Shown in pieces: positions 62,890 through 64,000 of a DNA stretch of 64,000 bases. Made by a program: the position numbers and the translations under genes. Within the stretch, counting starts at the first letter, position 1; each line of letters starts with the position of its first letter. Source of the DNA: Salipaludibacillus agaradhaerens (GTDB lineage: Bacteria > Bacillota > Bacilli > Bacillales > Salisediminibacteriaceae); NCBI RefSeq assembly GCF_002019735.1, contig NZ_KV917378.1, positions 2,444,869-2,508,868 on the forward strand, written 5' to 3'. The notes under the pieces were generated by a model. That model saw only the letters and a program-made list of their open reading frames with translations, searched no databases and was not told where the DNA came from.

Positions 62890-63363
62890 TTATCTATCCA
62901 ATCCTAACTTATCTTTTAGATCTTCATCCATACTTATATAGCTACCCGTTTCTATATAACTCATGATGATTCCAAAGCTAGGATTAGCCTCTCTAAACTC
63001 TTCCTCCCCCATTTTACTTTTATATTGTTTTCTAATACCATCATATGCTGCTATCACTTCACGCCAGTCGTTGCGTGCGATCGCCTCTTCTGGATACGAC
63101 AAAAACGGATACACTTCCGTAATCGCCTGCCACCGCTCAAGAAACTCTTCCGTACGATCTGTTGGTGAGAGTTCTACTTGGTAAGAGGAACCGTCACGAT
63201 AATAAGCAATATTTAGGTGATAAGACAAAGCCAGTGTATGTTTATAAGAATCGAATCCGCTATTGTCCTCTTGCTTGTTTACGACAAATACTATTGTCAT
63301 TGATACAGTTAATATAAATACTATTAATAGAATCGTGAGCCATTTTCGCTTAATTTTTTGCAT
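62890..63363 (-). CDS. Family B membrane-anchored protein, copy 5
   Basis: 157 residues. Anchor helix WLTILLIVFILTVSMTIVFV, then LALSYHLNIAYYRDGSSYQV, SPTDRTEEFLERWQAITEVY, SYPEEAIARNDWREVIAAYD and a terminal IIMSYIETGSYISMDEDLKD. ATG at 63363 with an AAAGGAA site. First gene of the B-A-B-A unit running to 61136. A dispersed repeat lies upstream. Confidence 0.65.
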   Translation of the reverse strand: MQKIKRKWLTILLIVFILTVSMTIVFVVNKQEDNSGFDSYKHTLALSYHLNIAYYRDGSSYQVELSPTDRTEEFLERWQAITEVYPFLSYPEEAIARNDWREVIAAYDGIRKQYKSKMGEEEFREANPSFGIIMSYIETGSYISMDEDLKDKLGLDR

Positions 63364-63469
63364 AAATGTCTATTCCTTTCTACTTAATTAGATAAAGTTT
63401 GGCTTCTCAACGAAATAGTGAGCAGCCTATCCTGATGATGACGTCTTAAAAACACCTACTCATTCACAT

Positions 63470-63594
63470 ATAAAACGAACCTTCAATCAGGGGGAGTGAG
63501 TCAGGACATTCTCGGCCGTCTGCTCCGCCTAAATAGCATTACCTCTCCTCTCTATTTTGAGCTGGGAGGGTTACGGACGCTTATCTGTGATAAA
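63470..63594 (+). repeat. Dispersed element, short form
   Basis: ATAAAACGAACCTTCAATCA...CGGACGCTTATCTGTGATAAA. The first hairpin's right arm is deleted and the third hairpin kept. It lies between two A/B units. Confidence 0.75.
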
Positions 63595-63732
63595 GTCAAT
63601 GCCTACTATTATAAGGAAAAGAAGGGACCGTGGTAACAGGCAAAAGTCATGTTCTGGGGAAAATGGAAGGAAGATAAGACAAGAAGGGTAGTTCTAAAGA
63701 CTCTCGTTAACTTTCTGATTCTATTAAAAGTC

Positions 63733-63767
63733 TAAAAAGCTACATTGGGAAAGTTCCAATGTAGCTT
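63733..63767 (-). terminator. Terminator after edge A gene
   Basis: AAGCTACATTGG / CCAATGTAGCTT with TTTTT on the minus strand. Confidence 0.85.
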
Positions 63768-63793
63768 AGTAACACTATAATCCTTTAGCTTGT

Positions 63794-64000
63794 TTACTCG
63801 ACTGTTCGATTGAGCCCCTCATTCGGTTCATCAGGCATCTTTACTTCATTTAGTTTGTCACCATTTTTATCGTACGTGGTGACGATCGCTCCTGCTAAAT
63901 CCTCTGTGTCGGAATAGTAAAACCAACGTCGATATGTATTTTCCCCTTTAACGATTGGTGCTGAGTATGACTCACCATTTTGAAGTTCCACAGTCACACT
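63794..64000 (-). CDS. Family A protein, C-terminal part (cut by window edge)
   Basis: 68 codons open to the edge. The end reads SVTVELQNGESYSAPIVKGE and AGAIVTTYDKNGDKLNEVKM, matching the last third of family A (compare VVMKAYDEEGNVIAEM in copy 2). It shows that the tandem array continues to the right. Confidence 0.6.
   Translation of the reverse strand, partial: SVTVELQNGESYSAPIVKGENTYRRWFYYSDTEDLAGAIVTTYDKNGDKLNEVKMPDEPNEGLNRTVE

Overview
The window looks like chromosomal DNA from a low-GC Firmicute of the Bacillaceae, probably an alkaliphilic or halophilic Bacillus relative. Evidence: strong AAGGAGG-type ribosome binding sites, TTG/GTG starts, Bacillus-type small families (DUF3147, YvrJ, DUF421, YfiT, PdxK), lipoproteins with very acidic linkers, and a type I-C CRISPR repeat close to the one known from alkaliphilic bacilli. 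The genus is my inference. No rRNA or tRNA gene was seen.

Layout. 1-16.5 kb: housekeeping and accessory genes: a MarR/DUF3147 pair, an MHYT-GGDEF-EAL protein, a TetR/MFS pair, a SIMPL protein, a dicarboxylate-type symporter, DinB and AraC proteins, PdxK, DUF4363/DUF421 and a second MFS pump. 17-22 kb: surface proteins (a large acidic lipoprotein, a frameshifted VanZ-like protein, a 5'-nucleotidase lipoprotein, an RDD protein). 22-28 kb: an aminobenzoyl-glutamate (abg) utilisation locus with its own regulator and candidate operators. 28-40 kb: a papain-like amidase, an alpha carbonic anhydrase, an IS1380 remnant between GC-rich palindromic repeats, an aspartase/fumarase, two DinB proteins and a MacB-like ABC exporter.

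40-56 kb is a type I-C CRISPR-Cas island on the minus strand: cas3-(830 bp insert)-cas5-cas8c-cas7-cas4-cas1-cas2-leader-array 1. Behind cas3 lie two more arrays, each with an almost identical 170-bp leader. Next to leader 2 is a scar in which a cas2 3' end is joined to a stop-riddled cas3 5' end. This suggests a second cas operon that was once present and then deleted. Decayed cargo lies in and around the arrays: truncated isochorismatase, YvrJ with an internal stop, a phage-like fragment, and a broken ABC-2 transporter set.

56-64 kb holds the least explained content: a tandem array of two unrelated membrane-anchored protein families, here called A and B, that alternate B-A-B-A on the minus strand in several transcription units. 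It contains five intact B genes, four intact A genes, one A gene cut by the window edge, one A-A deletion fusion and decayed A remnants. I cannot assign a function to either family.

Through the whole window is scattered a 100-220 bp intergenic element (about 16 copies, both orientations) that can fold into several hairpins and exists in short, long (with a nested insertion) and internally deleted forms. One copy splits the cas operon and another lies inside the A/B array.
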